Shown in pieces: positions 33,001 through 43,956 of a DNA stretch of 64,000 bases. Origin of the DNA: Owenia fusiformis (lineage: Eukaryota > Annelida > Polychaeta > Sabellida > Oweniidae). The position numbers and the translations under genes are program-made. Under the pieces are notes generated by a model. It searched no databases, had not been told where the DNA came from, and worked only from the letters and a program-made list of their open reading frames with translations. The stretch covers positions 2,110,001-2,174,000 of the forward strand of contig CAIIXF020000009.1 in the NCBI GenBank assembly GCA_903813345.2. The letters run 5' to 3'. Every line of letters begins with the position of its first letter. Position 1 is the stretch's first letter.

Positions 33001-36000
33001 CACTATATGTGGCTAATGTGGTCATCATATTTATCATTTTGGAGAATGTTCACATTGGTGGCAAATAGACCACATTGAATCTAAAATAACTTTAACATAT
33101 TATAGATCTTTTGGGAGATATTATAATTGAGATGGTAAAGATTATAGTAAAACCTGTCTTAGTGGACACCTGTCTCTAGTGAACACCTGTCTCTAGTGAA
33201 CACATGTCTCTAGTGGACACCACTCTCTGGTGAACAACACTCTCTAGTGAACACCTGTCTCTAGTGGACACCTGTCTCTAGTGAACACCTGTCTCTAGTG
33301 AACACCACTCTCTAGTGATCACCTGTCTCTTCTGAACACATGTCTCTGGTGAACACCTGTATATACTGAACACCTGTCTTAGTGAACATCACTCTCTAAT
33401 GAACACCTGTCTCTAGTGAACACCTGTCTCTAGCGAACACCTGTCTCTAGTGGACACCTGTCTCTAGTACACCTCTAGACATCCCTCCTCCGCACATAAT
33501 CTTTTAATTTCTATATAAATTACCCTCTCTGTTGTGAACACCTACCAGCACTGAATGTTTTTTCTTGGCAAAAAATGTTCAATATAGCACACAGGTACTG
33601 TATATTGATAAGTCAGTTGTATGTTGCTTGCAATTTTGTCACCCCAGTAGCTCTGCATCTGCCTCTAACCAAAGCACTCACCAAATCACTTGATGGGCAA
33701 ATAACTCTAAATACTAAATGCATTTTCTACAAAAAAAAATACAAAATGGATTTTATAATTAAACCTGCACATAGGCTTTATCAGGTAATTCAAGTATGAT
33801 GTTTGTGAGCATTTAGGAATAAAGTTCATGATAGTGTGACATCACATATTGCAGATTATATATTTTGCTATATTGTGAATTCAGTAGATCATTACTCTTT
33901 CCTCATCATTACTATATGGCATGGAACTCAAAATAACTAAAAGGGTATTGATATCACAGGAAAAGTTGATTCCTACTTATTGATTTTTGCACTAATTAAT
34001 TGGATTTTTCAACCATTACCAATTACCAATTGCAATATTCCTTCAGGTATCATTGCATACCCTTGCAAAATATCATTTTCACACTTCCCTTGCATAAATA
34101 AAAAGTCACATGGAATCCCATTTAATGAATCAAATGAATCTGATTATTCTGATAAAACAATCCATAACATCAATAATTTGACATCATTCAGTTTAATATG
34201 TTGACATTCTATAATGTTCAACAATTGTATAATAAGACAGCAATAGACCGAGTACTCGTAAGGAATAATTCTTTGATTATTATTGTCGGAATATGATTTT
34301 TCCACCTGTAGACAGCATGTGAATTATTAAGTTATATATCACTGCTATATACAGGTGTTAATATACATCTTTATTCTCTTGGCTCCATTTCATAGTCTTG
34401 CTTCAAGTCCTTGTGTCCCCCCCCTAACTACAAGTGTGTTGTCTGTTGTTTATATATCACTGCTATATACAGGTGTTAATATACATCTTTATTCTCTTGG
34501 CTCCATTTCATAGTCTAGCTACAAGCCCTTGTGTCCCCCCCTAACTACAAGTGTGTTGTCTGTTGTTTATATATCACTGCTATATACAGGTGTTAATATA
34601 CATCTTTATTCTATTGGCTCCATTTCATAGTCTAGCTACAAGCCCTTGTGTCCCCCCCTAACTACAAGTGTGTTGTCTGTTGTTTATATATCACTGCTAT
34701 ATACAGGTGTTAATATACATCTTTATTCTCTTGGCTCCATTTCATAGTCTTGCTTCAAGTCCTTGTGTCCCCCCCCTAACTACAAGTGTGTTGTCTGTTG
34801 TTTATATATCACTGCTATATACAGGTGTTAATATACATCTTTATTCTCTTGGCTCCATTTCATAGTCTAGCTACAAGCCCTTGTGTCCCCCCCTAACTAC
34901 AAGTGTGTTGTCTGTTGTTTATATATCACTGCTATATACAGGTGTTAATATACATCTTTATTCTATTGGCTCCATTTCATAGTCTAGCTAAAAGCCCTTG
35001 TGTCCCCCTCTAACTACAAGTGTGTTGTTTTGGTGAAGAAGTCCACAGCCTTGATGCAAGACTCTACACATCATTTCAGTCTACATCTCCCTAACCCCTG
35101 CCCCAAGCTCAATCAGATATACAGGGTGGTCAAAAAAATGGAAACCCTTCATTTTCCTAATATCTTTGTCATTTTAAAGAATTACTCCCTGATATTTCAC
35201 ACATATGTACATCATTCAATTTCCTACAAAATTACAAAATTTCATGACCATCAGACTGATAGTCACAATTTTACAGCACTTTGAATAACATGCTTCAAGT
35301 TTGGCCATCATCGCGCCTGAATGATACGGATGATCTCACTTTTGAGGTCTGTGATTGTCCTGAGGTCATTCTCATACACTTTTTCCTTGCCATATCCCTA
35401 CAGGTAGGGACATTTTGGACGGCGAGTGCAGGTGGCCCGGCAGCGCAATAGTGGCCACTAGGGCATGTTCTGTAAAGTGCTGTAACATTGTGACTATCAA
35501 TCTGATGGTCATGAAATATAATAGGCTGGTAGGAAATTGAATGATGTACACATGTGCAAAATATCAGGGAGTTATTTCTTAAAATGACAAATATATGAGG
35601 AAAGTGGTGAAAGGGTTTCCATTTTTTTTTACCATCCTGTATATTAAATGTAATGAATATATTACAAGACTAGTATTTCTAGGTACTTGAATTTCCATCA
35701 AATTAAAAATTAATGGGAATTCAAGCACAATGTCTTTGAAATGAGCCATTAATCAAGTTTTAAACCAATTGAACTTGAAAATGCACAATAAGTTAAATGT
35801 CAAAACACTGATAGGGGTTTCAATTTCTAATGTCAAAATCTAACTTACACGTAGGAACAATAAATTCTGACAATCCCCTCTACCCTGAGGATGACATAGT
35901 AGTAAGTACCCTAAGAAATTGTAAGAATAGTGCATAAAAACAACTTGTATTTTACTTTATGTATTTCCAGAGGGAATGCCACCATTAGAGAATGTTGATG

Positions 36001-36377
36001 ATATTATCATGACAAAAGAAGCAAAGAAACATCTAGCCCATGGCCTACAGGAAGAATTAGCCAAAATGGGAGGATGTCCATTTAGTGGAATAGGTGCCAG
36101 TGGGGAGGAAGGTGACACCCCAGTAACAGCCCCAGCAGGAGCTGATCCATTTGAATTTGTCGAACATATCCAAAGTGAGGTCAAAAAGGTGAATCATAAA
36201 GCCCAGGAAAAAGCAATTGAAAAGGAACTTCCCGATTTCGATCCAGCGAAGGAACGAGAGGTTGCGAAATCTCAAATGGAGGCTATATTTACACTGATGA
36301 AGGAACAAGAAGATCAATTTGGTTTAAAATCCATGGATGAAATGCAGGATCAGTTGAAACTTTACATGGATAAGTGA
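29738..36377 (+). CDS. MXRA7: MXRA7-like single-pass membrane protein, two exons
   Basis: Exons 29738-30017 and 35971-36377 join in phase (one base plus two, making Glu94) to 228 residues. Residues about 10-27 (ILVAIIIALTLGIGVLFL) form one N-terminal membrane helix, followed by a polar, low-complexity stretch (Lys, Ser, Thr, Glu, Pro) and a conserved C-terminus ending QMEAIFTLMKEQEDQFGLKS and DEMQDQLKLYMDK. That block has the pattern of the C-terminus of matrix-remodelling-associated protein 7 (A-I-F-x-L-M-K, then D-x-x-x-Q-L-x-L-Y). The biochemical role of MXRA7 is not settled. The region around residues 110-135 (GLQEELAKMGGCPFSG) I do not recognise. The second exon ends at TGA; ATTAAA near 36490 may serve polyadenylation, followed by a minisatellite. 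Confidence 0.75.
30119..30430. mobile_element. MITE in MXRA7-like intron
   Basis: CAGCTGAATAAAAGTGACC at the left is the inverse of GGTCACTATTATTGAGCTG at the right. 312 bases, no coding capacity. Confidence 0.6.
30431..31867. other. MXRA7-like intron, nothing recognised
   Basis: AT-rich intron sequence; open frames on both strands lack splice support or family features. Confidence 0.4.
31868..32010 (+). repeat. GTGGTGACAT dispersed repeat, copy
   Basis: Starts TCACCAGAAGTGGTGACATA, then GGCGGTTGCTGTTTGGTGG and TCTTTGTCTGTAACAATG, ending TTTTGTATGTTAATATCC. Confidence 0.6.
32288..32525. repeat. two diverged direct copies in MXRA7-like intron
   Basis: GATCTTTTGGAATA and TTCCTTTAATTATTTTTGCA with CAAAAACAAGA recur at 32288-32400 and 32428-32525. 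Confidence 0.55.
33146..33600. mobile_element. pogo-like MITE with expanded 17-base minisatellite
   Basis: Starts TAGTAAAACCTGTCTTAG and ends near AATATAGCACACAGGTACTG. Inside, CTAGTGAACACCTGTCT-type units are repeated about 18 times (33165-33475). A compact relative without the expansion is at 54350-54535; both share AATTACCCTCTCTGT and CACTGAATGTT near the right end. Confidence 0.7.
34333..35030. repeat. tandem repeat of six 117-118 base units in a trimeric higher-order pattern
   Basis: Units begin (TATATATCACTGCTATATAC) at 34333, 34451, 34568, 34685, 34803 and 34920. Variants cycle A, B1, B2, A, B1, B2: A has CTTGCTTCAAGTCC, B1 CTCTTGG with CTAGCTACAAGCCC, B2 CTATTGG with CTAGCTAC/AAAGCCC. 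The real repeat is a 352-base trimer present twice. In the MXRA7-like intron. Confidence 0.85.
35122..35639 (-). mobile_element. mariner deletion derivative (MITE)
   Basis: Ends CAGGGTGGTCAAAAAAATGG and its complement, flanked by TA (35120-35121, 35640-35641). The minus-strand middle still translates, after a stop, to GYGKEKVYENDLRTITDLKS and EIIRII, the C-terminal region of mariner transposases (G-Y-x-K-x-K-V-Y-x-N). Inverted arms are about 110 bases. Confidence 0.8.
35971..36377 (+). CDS. MXRA7: MXRA7-like exon 2: conserved C-terminus
   Basis: Acceptor TATTTCCAG. Rich in Glu and Lys with coiled-coil-like periodicity from about residue 150 (FVEHIQSEVKKVNHKAQEKA) to the end. Confidence 0.85.
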
Positions 36378-36543
36378 CCAATCAGATTGCAGCTTACATT
36401 CTGAAGTTGGAGACCAATCACATATCAGTTTTAAAACAGAACTGATAAAATGTGTATCCTTGGTTCCATGACCACATGATTTGATAAAAGTATTAAAAAA
36501 CTGGAGAAGAGAAATTGATCTCATTTGTTATGATGGGGAGATT

Positions 36544-37030
36544 GTAATTTCTTAAATGCAATATTGTAGTTTCTTAAATGCAATATTGTAGTTTCTTGAA
36601 TGCAATATTGTAGTTTCTTGAATGCAATATTGTAGTTTCTTGAATGCAATATTGTAGTTTCTTAAATGCAATATTGTAGTTTCTTAAATGCAATATTGTA
36701 GTTTCTTAAATGCAATATTGTAGTTTCTTAAATGCAATATTGTAGTTTCTTGAATGCAATATTGTAGTTTCTTGAATGCAATATTGTAGTTTCTTGAATG
36801 CAATATTGTAGTTTCTTAAATGCAATATTGTAGTTTCTTGAATGCAATATTGTAGTTTCTTAAATGCAATATTGTAGTTTCTTAAATGCAATATTGTAGT
36901 TTCTTAAATGTAATATTGTAGTTTCTTGAATGCAATATTGTAGTTTCTTAAATGCAATATTGTAGTTTCTTGAATGCAATATTGTAGTTTCTTAAATGCA
37001 ATATTGTAGTTTCTTGAATGCAATATTGTA
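36544..37030. repeat. 22-base minisatellite, block 1
   Basis: About 22 units of TGCAATATTGTAGTTTCTT plus RAA, starting 170 bases after the MXRA7-like stop, so possibly in its 3' UTR. The two unit types differ mainly at A/G before AA (TTAAA or TTGAA). Open frames through it are by-products of the 22-base period. Confidence 0.9.
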
Positions 37031-37206
37031 GTTCATGGAATGCAAGTGTGTAGTTTATGAAACAAAAGAAGAATAGTTATATACCTCAAAGAAGGCATAT
37101 AACATTGTAAACATGTCTCGCGTTTTACCCCATTTGTAACATATGCTTGGATTATCTAGTCATTCCATATCATGGGTAACGCTAAAATCAGCTATACATC
37201 TGATTG
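37031..37206. repeat. insert splitting the minisatellite, duplicated at 39184-39311
   Basis: From ATACCTCAAAGAAGGCATAT to ACATCTGATTGGT (37081-37206) the sequence is identical, as far as I can compare, to 39186-39311. Just before it, TTCATGGAATGCAAGTGTGT repeats the edge of block 2 (37472). Confidence 0.85.
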
Positions 37207-37790
37207 GTAGTTTCTTAAATGCAATATTGTAGTTTCTTGACTGCAATATTGTAGTTTCTTAAATGCAATATTGTAGTTTCTTGAATGCAATATTGTAGTT
37301 TCTTAAATGCAATATTGTAGTTTCTTGAATGCAATATTGTAGTTTCTTGAATGCAATATTGTAGTTTCTTGAATGTAATATTGTAGTTTCTTAAATGCAA
37401 TATTGTAGTTTCTTAAATGCAATATTGTAGTTTCTTGAATGCAATATTGTAGTTTCTTGAATGCAATATTGTAGTTCATGGAATGCAAGTGTGTAGTTTA
37501 TGAAACAAAATATTATAGTTTATGGAATGTAATATTGTAATGTTGTTGTCCATGAATGTAATATAGTGTAGTGTAACTAATACATAAAATGCAATATTGC
37601 AGTTTATGAATTGCAATTTTGAATTGCAAAATTGTCGTTTATGAAATGCAATATTGTAGTTCATGAAATGTTATATTGTAGTTCGTAAAATGCAATTAGT
37701 TGTACTTTATGAAATACAATATTGCAGTTTATGAAATGCAATATTACAGGAAATAAAATGCAATATTGTAGATCATGAAATGCTATATTA
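37207..37790. repeat. 22-base minisatellite, block 2, and decayed flank
   Basis: About 12 clean units to 37475, then diverged AATGCAATATTGTAGTTTATG-like units to about 37790. Confidence 0.85.
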
Positions 37791-38306
37791 TGTTTTACCT
37801 CAAGTGTTGGTTACAGCTTTAAATAATCTAATTCAAAGCAAGAATTTACTTCACCACAAATATTTCAACCTCCTTTTTATGATGTCAAGATATGTCAAAA
37901 TGTGACCATAAAATTGAATGACAGAAGCTGGTCACAGACAGACAGAAGTTCTGTGACATTAATTAAAGAGAGTCATTAAAATCTCTTTATATTTTTATGA
38001 ATCGCCATCTCGCTACATTCAATTATTTTTTAATGAAAAAATGTTAAAAAGTATTATGACCCTTACAGGTTCAAAGGCTAATAGGGAAACAATCCCAATG
38101 AGCCAACAATAAAATGAGGCACCCTATGGATTGTAATTTGTTTCTACAAGTTATTTTTTCTTTGATAATGATGAATATGATACTATATATTTCCTATCAT
38201 GTAGAACAATTAGCAGCAAGTTGTTAATTAGTGATAATTAAGGCCAGCATGGAATGGAAGTTCTGTCTGCTGATCTACCAATTTTACCAATCTTATGCTA
38301 TTTTTA
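37791..38306. other. non-coding, nothing recognised
   Basis: No coding signal or clear repeat. Confidence 0.4.
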
Positions 38307-38516
38307 CTGTACTTTTTTTCTTAATTTGGCAGCTCCGCAAAATATTTAAAGTCTGCCAAATTAAGTTGCCGCCAAGTTCAATATTTCATATTTAAAATGT
38401 AAATGTGTATAGCATTTGCATTTCAATATTGCAGCTCCGCCAAATTAAGTAGTCGCCAAATGTTCAAAACAGCAAATCTGCCAAAATAAGTAGCGCCAAA
38501 TTAAGTAGAAGTACAG
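38307..38516. mobile_element. Tc1/pogo-type MITE
   Basis: CTGTACTTTTTTTCTTAATT and AATTAAGTAGAAGTACAG are inverted ends, flanked by TA. Internal repeats of GCCAAATTAAGTxGC (GCAGCTCCGCCAAATTAAG). 210 bases. Confidence 0.7.
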
Positions 38517-38707
38517 TATGTGGGCAACGCATAAATCTTGAAATTTGCCATAGTGGTGCCAAAGTCTGATTAGGTTTAAGGCATGGTGGGTAAATTACCC
38601 GGTTGCCATTTTGCTCTTTATAGTGCGATATTTTATAGTGTTTTGTTCAATAAAAAATGTGTTCATTTCAAACATGCAATGTTTATACTAAGTATGCTTA
38701 CAAGTGT

Positions 38708-39075
38708 TACCCTTTGCATTCGTTTGACTTCACTTCTTAAAGAGAGCTTCGTCTTCACTCTTTCAAACTAAAATAAAGCTGTGAACTCACCACGCCAATC
38801 AGTCTTCGTCGGCCAAATTTGACCGACGTTCTATATATGGTCATTGGTTCTGATATCATTGTTGAACCCGGAATTGACCAATGACATGAGCATATTTAAT
38901 TAGAACGCATTTGGCGTATGTTTCTTCAAGCTGGCTGATTGGTGGAAGAAAGGTCAGCGCGTAGGTCAAAAGTGATTTACCCAAACTGTCACGGTACCCA
39001 TCGTGGGGGCGGGGCTACTCAACTGTAATATGGTCTCTACTAGGCAGAGTGTAGTTTAACTAGACTCTGCACGCA
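38708..39075. repeat. dispersed repeat (TTTGCATTCGTTTGACTTCA), copy
   Basis: Shares start (CTTAAAGAGAGCTTCGTCTT) and end (GGGGCTACTCAACTGTAATA, CTACTAGGCAGAG) with 45955-46225; a start fragment is at 16027. No gene. Confidence 0.6.
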
Positions 39076-39183
39076 GGGTATACAAGTGTATGTCTGACTC
39101 ATGGAAAAGCTTGCAATGTAATGAGGAATTCATTCAATCGTGACAGTTTTGCACTTCATTTTCTTCAATTCGTAATAATTATA

Positions 39184-39311
39184 ATACCTCAAAGAAGGCA
39201 TATAACATTGTAAACATGTCTCGCGTTTTACCCCATTTGTAACATATGCTTGGATTATCTAGTCATTCCATATCATGGGTAACGCTAAAATCAGCTATAC
39301 ATCTGATTGGT
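39184..39311. repeat. second copy of the segment at 37081-37206
   Basis: Identity by eye over about 125 bases, including rare CTCGCGTTTTACCCC, implies a very recent duplication about 2.1 kb apart in direct orientation. Confidence 0.85.
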
Positions 39312-39529
39312 TAATCTCTACACTGTCATACACCTATTGACAGCTGATATTCATATCATGTTTCAACTCCTACAAAATACCGTTTTTACCTCAACGGGTC
39401 AGAAAGATCATATCAACACCAAAACTGTAATTTTATTCAAGATCTTCAGAGGCTAGAATTTTTATGCTAATCTCTGTTTCTCAGGGTTGTCAATGTCAAG
39501 GGAGTTCTAAATGTGAAAATTGGTTTGTT

Positions 39530-40062
39530 TTTATATCACCACCAGTTGGCGATCGGCGGTTGGCGATTGGCATCTGTAACACAACTTCCAATAACTTAAC
39601 AAATACTGTTTAGACTGACTTCAATTTTTTTTCAAAATCATCTACAAGTTTTCAGAAGTTCAAATTTGACTTTATATTTAAGATTTGACCATCAATGACC
39701 TTTTCAAGGTCAAAAAAGGTATTTTTTCAACTTGCTTCAAATTGACTAATTTTTTTTCAAAATCATCTACAAGTTCTCAAAAGTTCAAATCTGGCTATAT
39801 ATTTGACCTTTAATGACATTCTCAAGGTCAAAAAAGATTTGACCTTCAATGACCTTCTCAAGGTCAGCAAGGTCTTTTTTCATCTTGCTTCAAGTTCTCA
39901 GAAGTTCAAATCTGACTTTAGATTTGAGATTTCACCTTCAATGACCTTCTCGGGTCAAAAAAGGTCTTTTTTTTCAACTTGCTTCAAATTGACCAATATA
40001 TTTTTTCAAAACCATATACAAGTTCTCAAAAATTCAAATCTGAACTCATAATATTGTGAGCA
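39530..40062 (+). repeat. AGGTCA-bearing tandem element, opposite orientation
   Basis: Starts TATCACCACCAGTTGGCGAT, then four diverged units with TGACCTTCAATGACC and CTCAAGGTCA (about 39687, 39805, 39840, 39935) separated by TTCAACTTGCTTCAAATTGA. It is the inverse of the element at 3137-3910. Confidence 0.65.
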
Positions 40063-40737
40063 ACTAGGTGTAAATTTGTATTTGTTTGAAATGCACTTTT
40101 CAAAGATCCATGTGAGATCCTCCCACATTGGAAGGGTCTTGAATTTGACACCCAGTATATTCCCAGGGGTTGCAATATTGACATGCTTCATTCTGAAAGT
40201 ATGGAGCTTTGAAATTCATATTCCCAGTAACAGGAGTTTTGACTTATTCAACCCGTTATTATATTGCTCCCAGGGTTGGGAATTGGTTGACTCAGTAGGT
40301 TGCTCCTTGGGTGAGGAATTTGACAACCCAGTTTTTGTTTGTTAATCTATTTTGCCTGTTGTTACACCATTCTGTTTTTCTCATTTTTGGTTTTTATTGC
40401 TTTTCAAAGTTTTTATCTGGGTGCAAATGGCTTATGGTGCAAATGAACTCTCCTAAAGTGATTTAAACCTATTATCATATATGAGGGTTGATGATATTTT
40501 TTAAATGAAATGTTACATGCAGCAAACAATCACCATTTACTCCAGCAAAAACTTTTTGATCACCCCTCATATATGCATCAGACTGTGTCTATTATCACAT
40601 ACCTGTACCAGGACACCAAATTAGTATTTATGTCAAGTTAGTATATGCCGTCCAATATATGTACTGTTGTGTGCAACGAATAATGTTCAAGTAATATGCA
40701 TGTACAATATATAAATAAATATTTAACATGTACATAT
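40063..40737. other. non-coding, nothing recognised
   Basis: No supported gene or repeat. Confidence 0.35.
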
Positions 40738-41045
40738 ATAAGGGTTATGTACTGGGAGGTTTTGGATATGGGGTTTATCCAGAGGGAGATATGCATATCT
40801 ACCTGAGGGACCGTAGGGACCGAAGGTAGATGTGTATATCTCACGAGGGATGAACCCAATATCTAAACCGACCGTACATAACTGCTTTATCCTATACCAA
40901 GTAGAGCGGGAGATATGGCGGGAGATATGGAGGTCCAGGATATGGAAACCTCAGGATACGGGAAATCAGGATACGGGATATATCTTACCAACTTATCTCC
41001 CTAAAACTCTACCTGGCATAGGATAAATCATCTTATCCTATTGTT
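40738..41045. repeat. hairpin element of the TTATCC family
   Basis: Outer TTATGTACTGGGAGGTTTTG, inner GGGTTTATCCAGAGGGAGAT, inverse ATATCTCACGAGGGATGAAC. A second part begins TTATCCTATACCAAG (40888) and ends GGCATAGGATAA. It shares its outer part with 14640-14765. Confidence 0.55.
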
Positions 41046-43085
41046 TAAAGGTTATCATTTTTAATCGCAAGTGGATATCAATATAAGCGAATGCAATATC
41101 AGAGTGAGTGGAGATATTGATAAATACAAATGGATAAAAAACATCCAAAGGATGAGTTTTTCTGCATAGTGAAAATTGGTGGCAGTAGAAATTTGTATTT
41201 ATCAATATTTGGGATAAGAAGAAAAATGTTTTGGAAGGTATTCCCAGCTATTTCCATGATGAAACTTTGCACAGGGCCTTTAATAGAAAAGTAGATAATT
41301 TGGCTTGTGAACTGCAAAATGAAACTTAACATCATGTTGACTGTTGTAAAAAATGTTATTATTGTATTTTGTTTAATGTATGCATTTGAATGTTTGTAAA
41401 GTTTAAAATTATTTATGACTGTTTAGTGTTTGTACGAAATCATAGAGAACAAAATATATGTTTTAAATATATTATGACACTTCTTGATCTTTGTTTTTAT
41501 GTATTTGACTTTTCGTAAAACTGTAGCAAAGTAAAGATGTGATTTGGGTGAAAGAATGGATCTGGTGATTTGGGTGAAATTATGGAAGTTGAAACAGTGA
41601 TTTGGGTGAATGGATGGGGTGAAGTATTGATTCCAGTTAATGAACAAGTAAAAATAATGATTGGCTTTACAGTGAGAGTAGAGGTGAATGTGATAAAAAT
41701 GATAATGGAATCACTGAATTTTCTTGTGAAATGATTGTGCTGAAATAGTGACAGAGATGAAGATGTGATTTGGGTGAAAGAATGAATTTGGTGATTTGGG
41801 TGAAATAATGGTTTGGGGTGAACTTATTATGCTGAGATAGTGTAGGTATGACTGTTTTGATATTGATAGGAAAAGGGGCCCCTGGAGTTTAATTTCTGAA
41901 GTGCATTGGACAAAAATTCCAAACTGAAAGACAGATTTTTGATTTGGCGGATTTTCTGAATCTGCCAATCCGTCAAATTAAAACGGGAGCCTTTAGTGTA
42001 TCTACAGTTTTAATTACACATGACATGAAGGAAACATTGGAAATAAAGTTTTCAATAGTATCGAGACTATAGTGCCGGATATTTTTTACAACCTATTAGT
42101 TGTAAATGGTTATAATAATCCTTGTCTGATAATTTTTTTTAATATTATTCCTGTTTTGAATCACAACACATTTCACTGGCAAAAAGCTACATAAGCCTAC
42201 AAGCAGGTGCTTATCTTATATCTTCTTGATATCTTTCTGGATGACATTTATCCCGCAGTTTATCACTTTCAAGGGTTTTGAAATATAGATGAAATGAGAT
42301 TGTATGTTCCATTAGACTGATTGTGTTCATTCTGACAGTTGGTTGTTATTATAACATTTTAAAATTAAGATGGAATAGCATAGTCTTCTCTTGAAACTAC
42401 ATGAATATATCTGATATTACATGATGTTTTAAATACTAGTATTCAATAAGTTTCTATCTTATTATAAAAGTAGGCCTATTAGCAAAAGTTAAAATGTAAA
42501 ATTAGTTTATACAATATTTCAAAGATGGCAGTTCAAACTATCCTTAAAATACTAATTATCGTCCTGACATCTATAAATAAAAATTGGAACAAAATTGGGA
42601 TCTATATTGACCTAGAAAGTCAATTGAACCAATCAGAATCACCGTTACAAATACACCTTTGACCTAGAAAATGTAAACTTTGATAAACTTTGGGGGAGGA
42701 AGGAGAAAATAGAATAGACACTTTAACGTGTGGTCATTCGGAATAACCCACATGTACTTCAAATGCATATGAATGTAGTTCTAACTAGCAGAAAATATGC
42801 AGAATAAAAACGTTGGAAAATCATGGAAAATCAACACTGAAAACTGACCAAATGTTGGTCAAAATTTATTTCATGTTTTTCAGTTGTCAGCTTTATTGAA
42901 TTGCAAATGTGTTACATTTCTTCAGGATGACAAGTTTTATCTGATCGTAATCTACACCTTAGGAATGCTCTAAAAGAATTTTACTTTCGTATATTGGACA
43001 TATAGTGGCAGATCCATCGATCGCTGTATACAGTATTGACTGTGTTACAGTGTGTGTATTCAATTCAATAGACATTTTATTACAG
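41046..43085. repeat. spacer upstream of PDE5-like gene, with TGATTTGGGTGAAA repeats
   Basis: GTGATTTGGGTGAAA recurs at about 41539, 41567, 41594, 41767 and 41793, within two loosely duplicated segments. Otherwise nothing recognised. An acceptor-like CATTTTATTACAG ends at 43085 and could start the 5' UTR portion of the coding exon. Confidence 0.4.
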
Positions 43086-43218
43086 TGAACTGCAGAAATA
43101 AAAGGACAAACAGATCGCTGTATACTCAGTCAAACTGGAGGCCTCTCGAGATACATCCACTTCCCTCAGGCGATCCCCACGACCCGGTGGACGAGGGAAG
43201 AGATCAAAAGGGAGGAAA

Positions 43219-43956
43219 ATGTCAGGGGAAACTGTCGAGAGAATCCCTGAGACAGAATTGTCACCAAAGGAAGAAGCCGAAAGAAATGAAATGGAAAACT
43301 GGTTGGATAATCATCCAGAATTTGTTCACGATTATTTTGCAAGAAAGGCAACGAGAGGAATGATCGATGGATGGTTGATTAACCACGCGTTAAACCAAAA
43401 TGCGATGCCTAGATGCATGACCCAGTCAGCATATGAAACGGGTTCAAATGGTTCAAACTCCCGATCAACTTCGGGGGCAAATACTCCAGTACGAAAAATA
43501 TCTGCGCAAGAATTTGAACGAAGTGTCATGCCTTTGAAACCAATGATTTCAACAGTAGAGGGAATTCCAACATTTATTGGACCAATTCTATCAACAGAGG
43601 AGGCAGCGTCAAAAACTCTGCGTAAAACACGTAGTGAATTAAAAGCTTTGGATGAGCGGGAGCTAATTTTCGAGTTAGTGATTGATATTTGTAACGATCT
43701 AGAAGTCACGAGTCTATGTTACAAAATCTTACAAAATGTTGGATTCATTGTCAACGCTGATAGATGTTCGCTATTTTTGGTCCAAAAAGTGGGAGGAGAA
43801 CGATTCTTGGTTAGTAAATTGTTTGACGTCAGTACAGAGTCTACGCTAGAAGGCTGCGTTGACAAAACAGAGGAAATACGCATACCTTGGGGAATGGGAA
43901 TTGTCGGACATGTCGCAAAGACTGGCGAACGTGTCAACATCCCAGATGCATATCAG
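43219..43956 (+). CDS. PDE5A: PDE5-like cGMP phosphodiesterase, first coding exon
   Basis: 246 residues ending in phase 0 at the donor GTAAGA after NIPDAYQ. Residues 26-60 (NWLDNHPEFVHDYFARKATR...) match the N-terminal helix motif of PDE5/PDE11 (W-L-D-x-H, Y-F-x-R-K-A-T-R). Residues 88-99 contain TPVRKISAQEF, the PKG/PKA phosphorylation site of PDE5 (Ser95 here, equivalent to Ser102 of human PDE5A). From about residue 145 (ELIFELVIDICNDLEVTSLC) the first GAF domain begins, with ADRCSLFLVQK and IPWGMGIVGHVAKTGERVNI; it is cut by the intron just before the usual DPRFN. GAF-A binds cGMP and activates the enzyme. The rest (GAF-B, catalytic HD domain) is not in the window. The GAF part also resembles PDE11, so a PDE5/6/11-lineage label is safest; the RKIS motif favours PDE5. 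Confidence 0.9.

Noticed and set aside
36544-37475. Regular short repeats considered as a CRISPR array
   Set aside because: Units are directly adjacent without unique spacers, and the genome is animal.
36706-37664. Minus-strand frames with KKLQYCIQETTIL repeats
   Set aside because: Generated by the 22-base minisatellite; the repeated translation has no independent coding evidence.
43052-43363. 103-residue frame overlapping the start of the PDE5-like exon
   Set aside because: Different frame from the conserved PDE protein; low-complexity translation.
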